Assembly (NCBI RefSeq): GCF_900177415.1
Contig: NZ_FXAF01000003.1
Span: 372,001 to 436,000, forward strand
Source of the DNA: Xaviernesmea oryzae
Lineage (GTDB): Bacteria; Pseudomonadota; Alphaproteobacteria; Rhizobiales; Rhizobiaceae
Direction of reading: 5' to 3'
DNA: 64,000 nucleotides
Part shown: positions 8,732 to 17,520 of the stretch, one piece after another
How the letters are laid out: each line of letters begins with the position of its first letter
Position numbering within the stretch: position 1 is the first letter of the stretch
Translations under genes and position numbers: made by a program
Notes under the pieces: generated by a model
What the model saw: only the letters and a program-made list of their open reading frames with translations
Told to the model about the DNA's origin: nothing
Databases searched by the model: none

Positions 8732-9999
8732 GGTGTCGCCTTCGCCTGCCGCTTCTGGAAGAGTTCGTGAAAGACCGGGAATATTTCGTTCTTCCGGCAG
8801 ACCTTGCGCATCGCCAAGGGGAGCAGCTCGGAGCGGATGCTTTCATAAAGGCTCCACAGAGGAGAGCTGGACATCGAAGAATCGCTTTCCTCCTCCCCGA
8901 CCTCGATATAGGCGAAATACTGGCAGAGCGGCAAAATCTCGTGTTGCAGGAGATGGCCCGTGGCGCTTTCGTCTCTGTAGGAATTGTCGCCGTCGGAGGC
9001 TTGCGCGGCATAGATGTTCCATTCCGTCGGGTCGAAACGTTCGGCGATGATGCCTCGCATGGCGGCAAGCGCGCTTGAGACCAGGGTGCCACCCGTCGTC
9101 TGGCCGTAGAAGAAGGTCTCTTCATCGACCTCCTCGGCTTTCTCGGTATGCCGAATGAAGACGATCTCGACCTTCTCGTAACGCTGAGACAGGAAAAGGT
9201 ACAACAGAAGGTAGAAGCGCTTCGCCAGATCCTTCATATGCTCCGACATCGATCCGGAGACATCCATCAGGCAGAACATGACGGCCTTCACGACCGGCTT
9301 CGGCTCGTTCTCGAAGCGGCGGTAGCGTACGTCCACGGGATCGACATACGGAATGCGCCGCATCTTGTCCGTCAGAGACTTGAGCTCCGCCTCCAGCAGC
9401 AGGCGTTTCTCCTCGCTGTCGCACTCCTCGATTTCGCGCTGCAGCGCCTCGATTTCCGCAGGCTTCGGGCGCCGCAAAGCGATGCGCCGCATCATTGCAA
9501 GACGTGTCGTGCGGGCTATGGCGATATTCGAAGGAGAGCCGGACACGGAGAAACCGGCCCGTATCGGGTTCATTTCCTCGGTTTCGCTGAGCCGCCGCTT
9601 GGCAAAATCCGGCAGTTCGAGGTCATCGAGAAAAACCGCAAGGAATTCCTCGCGCGTCAGCACGAAGCGGAAGCCGTCCTCACCGTCGCCCTCACCGGCT
9701 TCCTTCGGCCTGCCGCCGCCGCGCCCCGGAGGACGCGGGATGATATCGCCTTCGACGAAGGCGCGATTGCCGGGCAGAACCTGATCGTGGAGGCCGCCCT
9801 CCCCTCTGTGAAAACTCGGTTCGGCCATACCGTCTATCGGCAGGGTGACCTCACCGCCATCAAGCACATCCCGGATGTTACGGTTTTGCAGGGATCGTCT
9901 GACCGCTTGCTGCACGGCGTCTTTTGCGCGCCGAAGAAACCGCTGCCGATTTTCCAAACTTTTACCGCGCGGATTCAGCCGCCGGTCGATGATGTGCAT
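8728..9999 (-). CDS. DUF444 family protein (YeaH/YhbH)
   Basis: 423-residue cytosolic protein of the DUF444 family, predicted VWA-like domain. The metal-site motif DVSGSMSEHMKDLAKRFY (about residues 246-263) matches the DxSxS MIDAS pattern, and the N-terminus (MHIIDRRLNPRGKSLENRQR) is diagnostic. ATG at 9999 follows AGGAG five bases upstream. It lies between prkA and spoVR; co-occurrence of the three is strongly conserved. In E. coli YeaG and YeaH cooperate in the response to nitrogen starvation. A glycine/arginine-rich linker (about residues 88-102) sits where YhbH proteins are disordered. Confidence 0.92.
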   Translation of the reverse strand: MHIIDRRLNPRGKSLENRQRFLRRAKDAVQQAVRRSLQNRNIRDVLDGGEVTLPIDGMAEPSFHRGEGGLHDQVLPGNRAFVEGDIIPRPPGRGGGRPKEAGEGDGEDGFRFVLTREEFLAVFLDDLELPDFAKRRLSETEEMNPIRAGFSVSGSPSNIAIARTTRLAMMRRIALRRPKPAEIEALQREIEECDSEEKRLLLEAELKSLTDKMRRIPYVDPVDVRYRRFENEPKPVVKAVMFCLMDVSGSMSEHMKDLAKRFYLLLYLFLSQRYEKVEIVFIRHTEKAEEVDEETFFYGQTTGGTLVSSALAAMRGIIAERFDPTEWNIYAAQASDGDNSYRDESATGHLLQHEILPLCQYFAYIEVGEEESDSSMSSSPLWSLYESIRSELLPLAMRKVCRKNEIFPVFHELFQKRQAKATP

Positions 10000-10029
10000 G
10001 TTGGCTCCTGCGTGAGCATGAGGTCAAAC

Positions 10030-11973
10030 CTAACCTGCTTGCTTTACTCGCATGTACCATTCCACGAGGCGCCGAACCTGTCTCTCGGTATAGCCCCGGG
10101 CGGTCATGCGCGATACGAACTCGCTATGCTTCTTTTCGGTTTCACCATCTTTCTTCGAACCGAAGGAAATTACCGGCAAAAGATCCTCCACCTGCGAGAA
10201 CATCCTTTTCTCGATGACTTCCCTGATCTTCTCGTAGCTCGTCCATGAAGGATTTTTGCCGCCATTGCTGGCTCTCGACCGCAAGCAGAACTTGACGATC
10301 TCGTTGCGGAAGTCCTTCGGATTAGCGATCCCGGCAGGCTTTTCGATCTTGGTCAGTTCCTGGTTGAGCAGTTCCCGATCGAGAAGCTGGCCAGTATCCG
10401 GATCCTTGAAATCGACGTCCTCGATCCAGGCGTCGGCATAGTCCACATAGCGATCGAAGAGATTTTGCCCATAATCAGCATAGGATTCCAGATAGGCCTT
10501 CTGAATCTCGTTGCCGATGAACTCGGCATAGCGCGGGGCGAGATCGGCCTTGATGAACTCCATGTACCGTTTCTCGATCTCTTCGGAAAACTGCTCCCGG
10601 CGGATCGCCTGCTCCAGGACATACATCAGGTGAACCGGATCGGCGCCGACGTCCGCAGTGTCGTGGTTGAAGGTCGAAGCAAGGACCTTAAAGGCAAAAC
10701 GTGTCGATATTCCGTCCATGCCCTCGTCGACGCCGGCCGCATCCCGATATTCCTGAACGCTGCGGGCCCGCGGGTCGGTTTCCTTGAGGTTCTCCCCGTC
10801 ATAGGCGCGCATCTTGGAGAAGAATGTCGAGTTCTCATGCTTGCGCAGGCGGGAAAGCACGGAAAAGCGAGCCAGCATCTCCAGCGTCGCCGGAGCACAC
10901 GGGGCGTCCGCAAGCTCCGAACTCTCGATCAGTTTCTCGTAGATTTTTTGCTCTTCCGTCGGACGAAGGCAATAAGGCACCTTGATCACGCAGATGCGGT
11001 CGATGAAGGCCTCATTGTTCTTGTTCGCCTTGAAGCTCTGCCATTCAGCCTCGTTCGAATGGGCGAGGATCACGCCGGAAAACGGAATGGCGCCGATATT
11101 TTCGGTGCCTATGTAGTTCCCTTCCTGGGTCGCCGTCAGCAGCGGATGCAGCATCTTGATCGGCGCCTTGAACATTTCCACGAACTCGAGCAGGCCCTGA
11201 TTGGCGCGATTGAGCCCACCGGAATAGCTGTAGGCGTCCGGGTCGTTCTGAGAATAATGTTCGAGCTGGCGGATATCGACCTTACCGACCAGGGACGAGA
11301 CGTCCTGGTTGTTTTCGTCGCCGGGTTCCGTTTTGGCAATCGCCACCTGCCGCAGCCGCGAGGGTTGCATGCGGACGACCCGGAATTTGGTGATATCGCC
11401 TCCGAATTCGTCGAGCCGCTTCAGGCACCAGGGGCTCATCAGCCCGCTGAGGCGTCGGGTCGGAACGCCATATTGTTCCAGAAGCATCGGCCCCATGGTA
11501 ATCGGATCGAAAAGATTGAGCGGGCTTTCGAAAACGGGACTGATATCGTCGCCCGCCTTCAGGACATAGATGGGATTGACCTCCATCAGCTGTTTGAGCC
11601 GCTCGGCAAGGGAGGATTTGCCGCCACCGACGGGTCCGAGGAGGTAGAGTATCTGCTTGCGCTCTTCGAGACCCTGGGCCGCATGCCGGAAGAAGGAAAC
11701 GATACGCTCGATCGTCTCCTCCATGCCGTAGAAGCCGGAGAAGGCAGGATAGACCCGGATCGTCCGGTTCATGAAGATCCGGCCGAGCCGCGCATCCTTG
11801 GCGGTATCCACCATCTGCGGCTCGCCGATTGCCGCCAGCAATCGCTCCGCCGCGTTGGCATAGGCCATTGGGTCCTTCTTGCACAACGCCAGATAGTCGG
11901 CGATCGACATATCGGTCTCTCGCCGCGCTTCATAGCTCCGCGTGAAGGCATCGAACAGGGATTCACTCAGCAT
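10030..11973 (-). CDS. prkA: Serine protein kinase PrkA
   Basis: 647 residues, the standard length of YeaG/PrkA. An AAA+-like ATPase fold with Walker A YLLGPVGGGKSSLAERLK at about residues 108-125 is followed by the PrkA C-terminal domain. The family is annotated as a serine kinase; protease/ATPase activity has also been proposed. The chosen ATG (11971-11973) has GGAGG five bases upstream; a longer frame reaching 12006 lacks a ribosome site. First gene of the prkA-DUF444-spoVR operon, preceded by 468 bp with a 20-bp inverted repeat. Confidence 0.94.
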   Translation of the reverse strand: MLSESLFDAFTRSYEARRETDMSIADYLALCKKDPMAYANAAERLLAAIGEPQMVDTAKDARLGRIFMNRTIRVYPAFSGFYGMEETIERIVSFFRHAAQGLEERKQILYLLGPVGGGKSSLAERLKQLMEVNPIYVLKAGDDISPVFESPLNLFDPITMGPMLLEQYGVPTRRLSGLMSPWCLKRLDEFGGDITKFRVVRMQPSRLRQVAIAKTEPGDENNQDVSSLVGKVDIRQLEHYSQNDPDAYSYSGGLNRANQGLLEFVEMFKAPIKMLHPLLTATQEGNYIGTENIGAIPFSGVILAHSNEAEWQSFKANKNNEAFIDRICVIKVPYCLRPTEEQKIYEKLIESSELADAPCAPATLEMLARFSVLSRLRKHENSTFFSKMRAYDGENLKETDPRARSVQEYRDAAGVDEGMDGISTRFAFKVLASTFNHDTADVGADPVHLMYVLEQAIRREQFSEEIEKRYMEFIKADLAPRYAEFIGNEIQKAYLESYADYGQNLFDRYVDYADAWIEDVDFKDPDTGQLLDRELLNQELTKIEKPAGIANPKDFRNEIVKFCLRSRASNGGKNPSWTSYEKIREVIEKRMFSQVEDLLPVISFGSKKDGETEKKHSEFVSRMTARGYTERQVRRLVEWYMRVKQAG

Positions 11974-12441
11974 GGGGCCTCCAGTAAAGGTTGTGCCACT
12001 GCCCAATTGCCGCAGAGATCAGAAACACTGCGGCAATTCATTGAGAATCAACATTTTCGTAAGTAATACGACACCCGGAGCGCTTTCATGGCAATGCACA
12101 AAAATGTGCATTCACAGGTCCTTTTTACTTAGTCTCTTCCCAAAGAAGCGTATGGGCGCTTCCGGGCCGTGGACATAAGGTTTGAACGCAGTATGGGGGA
12201 ATTTGTTCAGTCGCAAAAGCGAAACAGATGATGAAGACGACCTTCGTCGCGATCGGGGCTCGGAAACGCTCGATTTCTCCATGGCATACGTCCGGAGGCA
12301 GCCGATCTTGCGCCGGCTGCGCGACACCTTGATCCCACCATCCGCAAATCCGGTGGGGCCGTCGCAGATGATAGCCCAGGACCTCGATTTATCGAGACCT
12401 TCCCAGCGCGATACCTCGACAATCGGGAACCGGTACGTTCA
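11974..12441. other. Intergenic region upstream of prkA
   Basis: 468 bp between prkA and the hydroxyacid dehydrogenase, whose 3' end lies at 12442. Apart from the 20-bp inverted repeat at 12093-12112 I see no supported gene. A 121-codon plus-strand frame (12182-12547) has no ribosome site and runs antisense into the dehydrogenase. Presumably this holds the long leader/promoter of prkA. Confidence 0.5.
12093..12112. promoter_or_regulatory. 20-bp inverted repeat upstream of prkA
   Basis: Perfect 8-bp arms AATGCACA and TGTGCATT separated by AAAA, 120 bp upstream of the prkA start. Size and symmetry suit a dimeric regulator. The halves resemble those of LuxR-type boxes but in the opposite order, so I do not assign the regulator. 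Confidence 0.4.
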
Positions 12442-13368
12442 TTACACGACCGGAGAGACGAGAGGCCTTCCTGCGAAATGTGCCTTCAAGTTCGCAACGA
12501 CGAGGTCGCCGACGGCTGCACGCGTTTCGTCTGTACGACTGCCCTGATGGGGCGACAGGACGACATTGTCCAGACCGAGAAGCGCTTCCGGTACCGCCGG
12601 CTCCTTTTCAAAGACGTCGAGGGCCGCGCCGCCGAGCTGCTTCGACAGCAGCATTTCGACCATCGCATCCTGATCGACCATGGTGCCGCGTGCCATGTTG
12701 ACGAGCATGCCGTTGGGACCGAGCGCCTCCAAAACCTCGCGCGAAATAATCCGGTTCGTTTCGGCCGTACCCGGCGCGATGACCACCAACCAGTCGGAAG
12801 CGCGCGCTGTGGCGACGACGCTGTCATAATAGGGATACGGTTGATCGGGCTGCCTGTTGCGTCCGTGATAAACGACCTGCATCTTCAATGCAGTCGCAAG
12901 CTTGGCGATTTCCTTGCCGATCCGGCCAAGCCCGACAATTCCAAGCGTCTTTCCCTTCAGTTCGGACCAGTTGCCGAAGGCTCCGTCGAGCCACTTGCCG
13001 TCCCGGATGAATCGGTCTCCCTGGGGAATCCGCCTTGAAAGCGCAATCATCATGCCGATGGCGAGCTCGGCCACCGCGTCGGTGAGGACATCCGGCGTGT
13101 TGGTGATCCGGATATTGCGCGCCCTGGCCGTCGCGACATCGACGGAATCGTATCCCACACCTGAAATAGCGATGATTTCAAGCCTCGGCAGCTTTTCCAT
13201 CAGGCTTGCCGATACTTTGCCTCCAGCAATGCCGCGAATTTCCGTGCCCACCTCGCGCAACAACAGTTCGGGATTCGCCGCGGCTGCGAGATTATGGACC
13301 GTGAACTGTTCCTTGAGCGCGTCGATGCAGCTCTTCACCTGGGGTTGCGTTATCAGGATGTGGGTCAA
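12442..13368 (-). CDS. D-2-hydroxyacid dehydrogenase (glyoxylate/hydroxypyruvate reductase type)
   Basis: 308-residue NAD(P)-dependent oxidoreductase. It has an N-terminal catalytic half (ISGVGYDSVDVATARARNI near residue 73) and the Rossmann loop GIVGLGRIGKEIAK near 142. The catalytic arginine is in NMARGTMVDQ, and the catalytic histidine is in LSPHQGSRTDET near residue 273. Likely substrates are glyoxylate, hydroxypyruvate or another 2-keto acid; the true one is unknown. The start codon is TTG (13366-13368) with GGGAG ten bases upstream, and I see no better ATG. A 30-bp repeat element lies 68 bp upstream, shared with five other transcription units here, which places this enzyme in the same catabolic regulon. 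Confidence 0.85.
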   Translation of the reverse strand: MTHILITQPQVKSCIDALKEQFTVHNLAAAANPELLLREVGTEIRGIAGGKVSASLMEKLPRLEIIAISGVGYDSVDVATARARNIRITNTPDVLTDAVAELAIGMMIALSRRIPQGDRFIRDGKWLDGAFGNWSELKGKTLGIVGLGRIGKEIAKLATALKMQVVYHGRNRQPDQPYPYYDSVVATARASDWLVVIAPGTAETNRIISREVLEALGPNGMLVNMARGTMVDQDAMVEMLLSKQLGGAALDVFEKEPAVPEALLGLDNVVLSPHQGSRTDETRAAVGDLVVANLKAHFAGRPLVSPVV

Positions 13369-13436
13369 AATAATGTGTCTCCCGCCGAAGCTTCACGCCA
13401 GCATAATCCTATTCCTAGGGCGGGCCTGTCATCTGC

Positions 13437-13466
13437 GTCCAATATAAAAACGGGCATAACTTATTC
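13437..13466 (-). promoter_or_regulatory. 30-bp shared element, copy 1 (for hydroxyacid dehydrogenase)
   Basis: Read on the minus strand: GAATAAG, 16 nt, ATTGGAC. The ATTGGAC end faces the dehydrogenase start 68 bp away. It is paired with an oppositely oriented copy at 13565-13594 in the same divergent gap. Confidence 0.6.
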
Positions 13467-13564
13467 ATTTTATCATATTAGAAGGATATCCGACGCGGCC
13501 ATGAAAGTCGGCCGGAACCTTCTTCGGGAAATCCGAACGCCTGACCAGATACATATAATTTTCC

Positions 13565-13594
13565 GAATAAGTTGCCGGGTGATTGATATTGGAC
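13565..13594 (+). promoter_or_regulatory. 30-bp shared element, copy 2 (for MmgE/PrpD unit)
   Basis: GAATAAGTT, 12 nt, ATATTGGAC. Both 9-bp ends are identical to copy 1. The ATTGGAC end points to the PrpD-family gene starting at 13714. A weak GATACC lies 16 bp after TTGGAC, so the element may overlap a -35 box. Confidence 0.6.
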
Positions 13595-13713
13595 ACACGC
13601 AGTTTCCCTGGATACCTCTTATCACTGCAACCTAAGAATATTCGAGAGCGCGGCTCCTAGGCGTCATGAGCCGGACCGCCTTTTCGAACGGACAGCGACG
13701 AAAAGGGAGTAGC

Positions 13714-15192
13714 ATGTCGACAGAAGATAACATCATCTATCGCGACGCGATCGCAGAACTCTTGGCCAAGTTCACCGTCTCCGTCTCGACGGATTTGAGT
13801 GATGCGACACGCCATGCGGCGAAACGGGCACTCAGCGACTCCATCGCCGTGGCAATGGGCGCCTTCGATCATCCCGCCTCCCACATCGCCCGCAAATACG
13901 TTGGGCAGTTCAACAATCCGGCAGGCTGCGTCATCTGGGGCACTTCGATGCGGGTCAATCCCGATCTCGCCGCCCTCGTCAACGGCTCCCTGCTGCGTTG
14001 CTACGACTATAACGACTTCTTCGTTGGCCAGAAGAACAGCGGCCACCCGAGTGATATGGTCTCGGGTGTCATCGCGGCAGCCGAATGGGTCAACGCTTCC
14101 GGTGAACAGCTTCTCGGCGCCCTTGCCGTCGGCTACGAGGTGGTTGCAGCCGTCTTCGATGCCTTCTCCACCGCACCGGGCGGCTGGGACTACACCAATC
14201 TGACGCAGATCGGCGCCTGTGCGGCGATCGCCCGCGTCATCGGTCTCGACACCGCCCAAGCCCGCGAGGCTTTCGGCATGACGGTCACTTCGCATTTCGC
14301 CAGTGACGAAGTGGAATCCTGCGAATTGAACCGCCGCGGCGACCTCACTCTCTGGAAGCGCTTCAATGGCAGCGACTCCGTCCGCAATGCGCTGCAGGCT
14401 TGCCTGCTTGCAAAGGCCGGCGTCGAAAGCGTGGTACGGCCCTTCACGGGAAACAACGGTTTCGTCGCGAAGCTCGCCAACAAGCACGATCCGCTGCCGA
14501 TCCTGCAGAAGCTTCTCAGCGAGGACGTGAAACTCTCTCGCATCGCCGATACCTATATGAAGCTCTGGCCCGTCGGCTCCGTCGGCCTCAGCGCCATCCG
14601 TGCCGCCCTAGAAGCCCGCTCCAAGGTCTCCGACCTTTCGAAGATTAAGGAAGTCCGCGTCTTCTCCGAAGAAGGAGCCTATGACCACCTGGTGGCGATC
14701 CGCCAGGATCCCTATCACCCGATCTCGCGCGAAACCGCCGACCATTCGATGCCGTATATCGTCGCGGCAGCCGTGCTCGACGGCTACATTCAGGTCGACA
14801 GCTTCGATCTCGACAAGGTGCTCGCAGCCGAGCGTCAGAAGTTCGTGGCGGAAAAGGTCAAGTGCGTTCCGGCTCCGGAGCTCGGCACGATCGCCGGCGG
14901 CAAGCTGGCCCGCGCGGCTGCCGGCTACCTTTCGCGCGTCGAGATCGAACTGACCGACGGCACGGTCCTGCACGGCGAGGCGAAGCCGTTTCCCGGCCAT
15001 CCGAAGGCGCCTTTCACGGATGCCGAAATTGCCGAGAAGGTTGCCGTCAACGCCCTGCCTTTTGCCGGCAAGGAGGTTACCGACAAGATCATCGCGACGC
15101 TCGCACGTTTCGAAAAGCTGGAGAATGTCCGCGAGTTCACTGATGTTCTGACGTTCGACTGGAAGTCCCAGAAGGTGAGTGTGGCGGCCTGA
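13714..15192 (+). CDS. MmgE/PrpD family protein
   Basis: 492 residues, the family norm. Known members include 2-methylcitrate dehydratase, cis-aconitate decarboxylase and iminodisuccinate epimerase, so a dehydratase, decarboxylase or epimerase acting on a polycarboxylate is expected. Visible signatures are RALSDSIAVAMGAFDHPA (about 30-47), LVNGSLLRCYDYNDFF (about 91-106, the family's active-site region), SGHPSDMVSGVIAAAEW, and YHPISRETADHSMPYIVA near residue 345. The ATG at 13714 has GGGAG five bases upstream, better than the ATG at 13666. A Rieske ferredoxin follows after a 25-bp hairpin, and the pair sits behind copy 2 of the 30-bp element. The substrate is unknown. Confidence 0.85.
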   Translation: MSTEDNIIYRDAIAELLAKFTVSVSTDLSDATRHAAKRALSDSIAVAMGAFDHPASHIARKYVGQFNNPAGCVIWGTSMRVNPDLAALVNGSLLRCYDYNDFFVGQKNSGHPSDMVSGVIAAAEWVNASGEQLLGALAVGYEVVAAVFDAFSTAPGGWDYTNLTQIGACAAIARVIGLDTAQAREAFGMTVTSHFASDEVESCELNRRGDLTLWKRFNGSDSVRNALQACLLAKAGVESVVRPFTGNNGFVAKLANKHDPLPILQKLLSEDVKLSRIADTYMKLWPVGSVGLSAIRAALEARSKVSDLSKIKEVRVFSEEGAYDHLVAIRQDPYHPISRETADHSMPYIVAAAVLDGYIQVDSFDLDKVLAAERQKFVAEKVKCVPAPELGTIAGGKLARAAAGYLSRVEIELTDGTVLHGEAKPFPGHPKAPFTDAEIAEKVAVNALPFAGKEVTDKIIATLARFEKLENVREFTDVLTFDWKSQKVSVAA

Positions 15193-15200
15193 GGCTTGAA

Positions 15201-15225
15201 CCGGCAGCCGCCCCGCGGCTGCCGG
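15201..15225 (+). other. Intercistronic hairpin between PrpD-family and ferredoxin genes
   Basis: Perfect 11-bp stem CCGGCAGCCGC / GCGGCTGCCGG with a 3-nt CCC loop, six bases before the GAGG ribosome site of the ferredoxin. There is no T-tract, so it is more likely an mRNA-stability or translation element than a terminator. Confidence 0.55.
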
Positions 15226-15241
15226 CCTCCGAGGTATGGAT

Positions 15242-15574
15242 ATGAATGAAATCGGTACTTTGACGAAGCTTTGCAATACCGCCGATGTCAGCGAGGACCT
15301 GCCTTTCCGCGCCGAGATCGACGGCTTCGCCTATGCGATCTTCCAGGCAGGCGACCAGTATTACGTCACCGCCGACCTCTGCTCCCACGGCCCCGGGCAG
15401 CTTTCGGACGGGTTCCTGGAAGGATGCGAAGTGGAATGCCCCTTCCATCAGGGACGGTTCGACGTGCGCACCGGCGCCCCGACGGCTCCGCCCTGCGAAA
15501 TCCCCATCATGGTGTGGACGCCCGTCATCCGCGACGAGGCGGTTTTCATTGATGTTGCAGCACCCCGGGCCTAA
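15242..15574 (+). CDS. Rieske [2Fe-2S] ferredoxin (BphA3/NdoA type)
   Basis: 110-residue soluble electron carrier. The cluster ligands are visible as C47-x-H49 in LCSHGPGQLSDG and C66-xx-H69 in ECPFHQGRF. Length and the ICxHGxGxLSxG pattern match ferredoxins of three-component ring-hydroxylating oxygenases. I chose the second of two adjacent ATGs (15242), seven bases from GAGG; the first (15236) is only one base away. No oxygenase is adjacent. The matching oxygenase and BphA4-type reductase lie about 5.4 kb downstream and carry the same upstream element, so this is probably their ferredoxin. Confidence 0.9.
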   Translation: MNEIGTLTKLCNTADVSEDLPFRAEIDGFAYAIFQAGDQYYVTADLCSHGPGQLSDGFLEGCEVECPFHQGRFDVRTGAPTAPPCEIPIMVWTPVIRDEAVFIDVAAPRA

Positions 15575-16043
15575 ATGGCGCCTACCTGCCGGAAGCTTGC
15601 ATGGCCTTGCGGTTGCATCCTGACGAACATCGACTTGGAACTCTCCATATATCTAGCATCCTATCGTGCTCCGGCGCCGCCAGCGCATCTTCATTCCAAA
15701 GCCCTAGGCCCCGGCGGTAGAGGCGGCAAATTTCTCAAGGCGCCAAAGACGATTTTGGCGGTCAAGTGCCGCAGGTGGGATTTACAGACGTCGCTCCCCG
15801 GAAGCTGCGTCCCACACGGATGCACCTTGCCATGCCAGAGGCGCCGGCTCCGCTTCGGGTACACGGAGATGAACGGCCCTTGCGCCATGACGGCGGAAAC
15901 GACGACGTTGAGGCGGCACCGCAGATCTTTACCGCGGGCCGGTGGCGCTCGCTAGCCCGAGGCAATCCGCTTCTCCAGGCGGATCACCGTTCAGCTGCGT
16001 CTATTCCATTTGCATGCCGTTGATGGTCCCCCTGGCGCCGATA

Positions 16044-16340
16044 TCATGAGTATCTCTCATTCCGAGTGCGGTCCGCGTCGTCCTCACGTGCGCTAAAAAG
16101 AAAGAAGTAAAGACGGTTGTCGTCTTCGACGACCATGCCGCCGATGATTGGTGTCTCATCAACCCGGCGGAAGGTCGATGACCGGCTGGCGATCATAGAT
16201 CATCTCAGCACTCATCTTTCCACGAAACGATGACGTGTTCAGCGTCGCAACCGGCCCACCCGCCCCAGCCGCCCGGGGCGCCTTCTGCAGATAGGTAAAC
16301 CAGTTTCGAGCGATCCTGCTGTAGCTTTCGGCCACGGTGA
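16044..16340 (-). pseudogene. DUF4334-like C-terminal remnant, frameshifted
   Basis: On the minus strand one frame gives SSFRGKMSAEMIYDRQPVID. One base later the reading continues in another frame as FRRVDETPIIGGMVVEDDN and LYFFLFSAREDDADR, stopping at 16044-16046. Together this follows the pattern of DUF4334 domains (RG.VSA.MIYD..PI.D.FR.VDD....G.MD). The usual N-terminal GXWXG domain is not seen. This is recognition by eye of a short stretch, so moderate confidence. Confidence 0.42.
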
Positions 16341-16461
16341 TGGCACCGGCGCGCTAAGGCGGTTGCACGGTAACGTTAACGGCTAACCCCCGATTCATCC
16401 CATCGGAATCCCGGCTCGACCCGCTCTGGAACAAGGCTCCAGATTGCGATATCCGTTGCGT

Positions 16462-16563
16462 ATGCTTCAGAACCACTATCCGTCGGCTGCGGCTATTGAC
16501 CCGGATGAGCTAACGATGCTGCAGCGCGTACGTGGCACTAGGAACGCCCAAAGCATCTCCTAA
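16462..16563 (+). pseudogene. Short fragment of a small conserved rhizobial protein
   Basis: 33 codons ending at TAA (16561-16563). The stretch AAIDPDELTMLQRV resembles the N-terminus of small rhizobial hypothetical proteins that normally continue for another 30-40 residues; here the similarity ends at VRGTRNAQSIS. It may be a truncated remnant in the decayed region. Confidence 0.25.
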
Positions 16564-17370
16564 AATCCCAGTGACGCCGGCATGGCGAGTGCGCCGATGT
16601 CGTCCAAAGCCCGTGAAGTAATTCTGGAATATGCTGCCTCAAGCCTCCATTTCCTTGGTTCTTCGTGGAGGAACAAGCCACGACGAGTGACGAGCTGGGT
16701 AGCCAACTCGAGGAAGAGAATTGGTCGCTCTGCAGGAATGACATAGCAATCCGCAGTTGCGTATCGCGGAAGCATGGACCTGTGCCGTAACCAGCCGTTG
16801 TCGATTTCCGATGGTTATCACCAGGTGCGATGCGCCGGGCATGTTGCCAGATCGCGGGGCGACGACAATCTTGCCGTTCTTAGCTGGCGTCTTCTCGCCT
16901 ACTCCCTTTGATCAAATTGAAATTGGCCAATTCACCTCTAGCTGGCTATCCGATGAGCTGGTCCGCAGCAGCGAGGGCGTTATTCCAGGAGATTGCCGCT
17001 CCAGTTAAATGTCCTCGAGGCATGGTGCAAATCCTTTGCAGTGGGGAGCCCATGGACACGGAGCCGAATGAACCGCAAACCGCTTCTGCGCACATTGTCA
17101 GGCAGCTCTTGGCACTTGTAGTTCAGGCACGGCGTATTTCTCAAATGGTTGGCGGGTCGGCAAACGATCACCACAAGACTGCGGGGAAAATCGAGCGAGC
17201 TTAGCTTGCTGTATGACTAACCTCGCCCGTTGAAATAATCCATCTTGGAGTGTGCTCCGACCCCGGGGGGACCAGAGCAATGGTGCCGGTCACCATTGAG
17301 ATCTGAAAAAATTTTCTCACCTATGACATCCAGTCAAGGCGCTCGCCTTACGCGCCGCGGAATCGCCTAC

Positions 17371-17395
17371 GGAACTTCTGTATTCCTGGCAAGTT
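17371..17395 (+). promoter_or_regulatory. EcfG-type general stress promoter
   Basis: GGAAC (17371-17375), 17 nt, GTT (17393-17395) matches the GGAAC-N16/17-cGTT pattern of EcfG, the general stress sigma factor of alphaproteobacteria. It lies 38 bp before the 25-codon gene, correctly placed to drive both small membrane genes. Confidence 0.6.
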
Positions 17396-17433
17396 TACTG
17401 CGCATCGGATTTTGAAATTATGGAGTACACACA

Positions 17434-17511
17434 ATGGGTCGCGGTATTCTTCTCTGGCTTCTGGGGGTTCCACTCCCGATTGTTATCCTTCTCGTGCTCT
17501 TCATGCGATAG
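17434..17511 (+). CDS. 25-aa hydrophobic peptide
   Basis: MGRGILLWLLGVPLPIVILL followed by VLFMR: a single transmembrane helix with a basic end. GGAG lies eight bases before the ATG. Its stop codon abuts the GGAG ribosome site of the 298-aa membrane protein, so the two are translated in tandem. Similar tiny hydrophobic proteins recur in rhizobial genomes as unannotated or hypothetical genes. Here the EcfG-type promoter makes it a candidate small stress membrane protein. Function unknown. Confidence 0.6.
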   Translation: MGRGILLWLLGVPLPIVILLVLFMR

Positions 17512-17520
17512 GAGCGGCAC

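Larger units (their letters stand above)
15575..17370. other. Gene-poor, apparently decayed region
   Basis: About 1.8 kb with no intact gene I can support. It holds a frameshifted DUF4334-like remnant (16044-16340, minus) and a 33-codon fragment at 16462. A minus-strand frame (16560-16775) contains PILFLELATQLVTRRGLF and looks protein-like but matches no family I recognise. A 50-codon plus frame from 17052 follows GGGGAG and cannot be judged. Composition is less biased toward GC third positions than the flanking operons, consistent with relics or an old insertion. Confidence 0.45.

Noticed and set aside
12182..12547. 121-codon plus-strand frame upstream of prkA
   Set aside because: No ribosome site, no recognisable sequence, and it runs antisense into the hydroxyacid dehydrogenase.
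16560..16775. 71-codon minus frame containing PILFLELATQLVTRRGLF
   Set aside because: Looks partly protein-like but has no ribosome site, no complete domain and sits in the decayed stretch; recorded only in the region note.
16908..17204. 98-codon plus frame, or its 50-codon version from 17052
   Set aside because: The 50-codon version follows GGGGAG but shows no family or context; not enough for a gene call.
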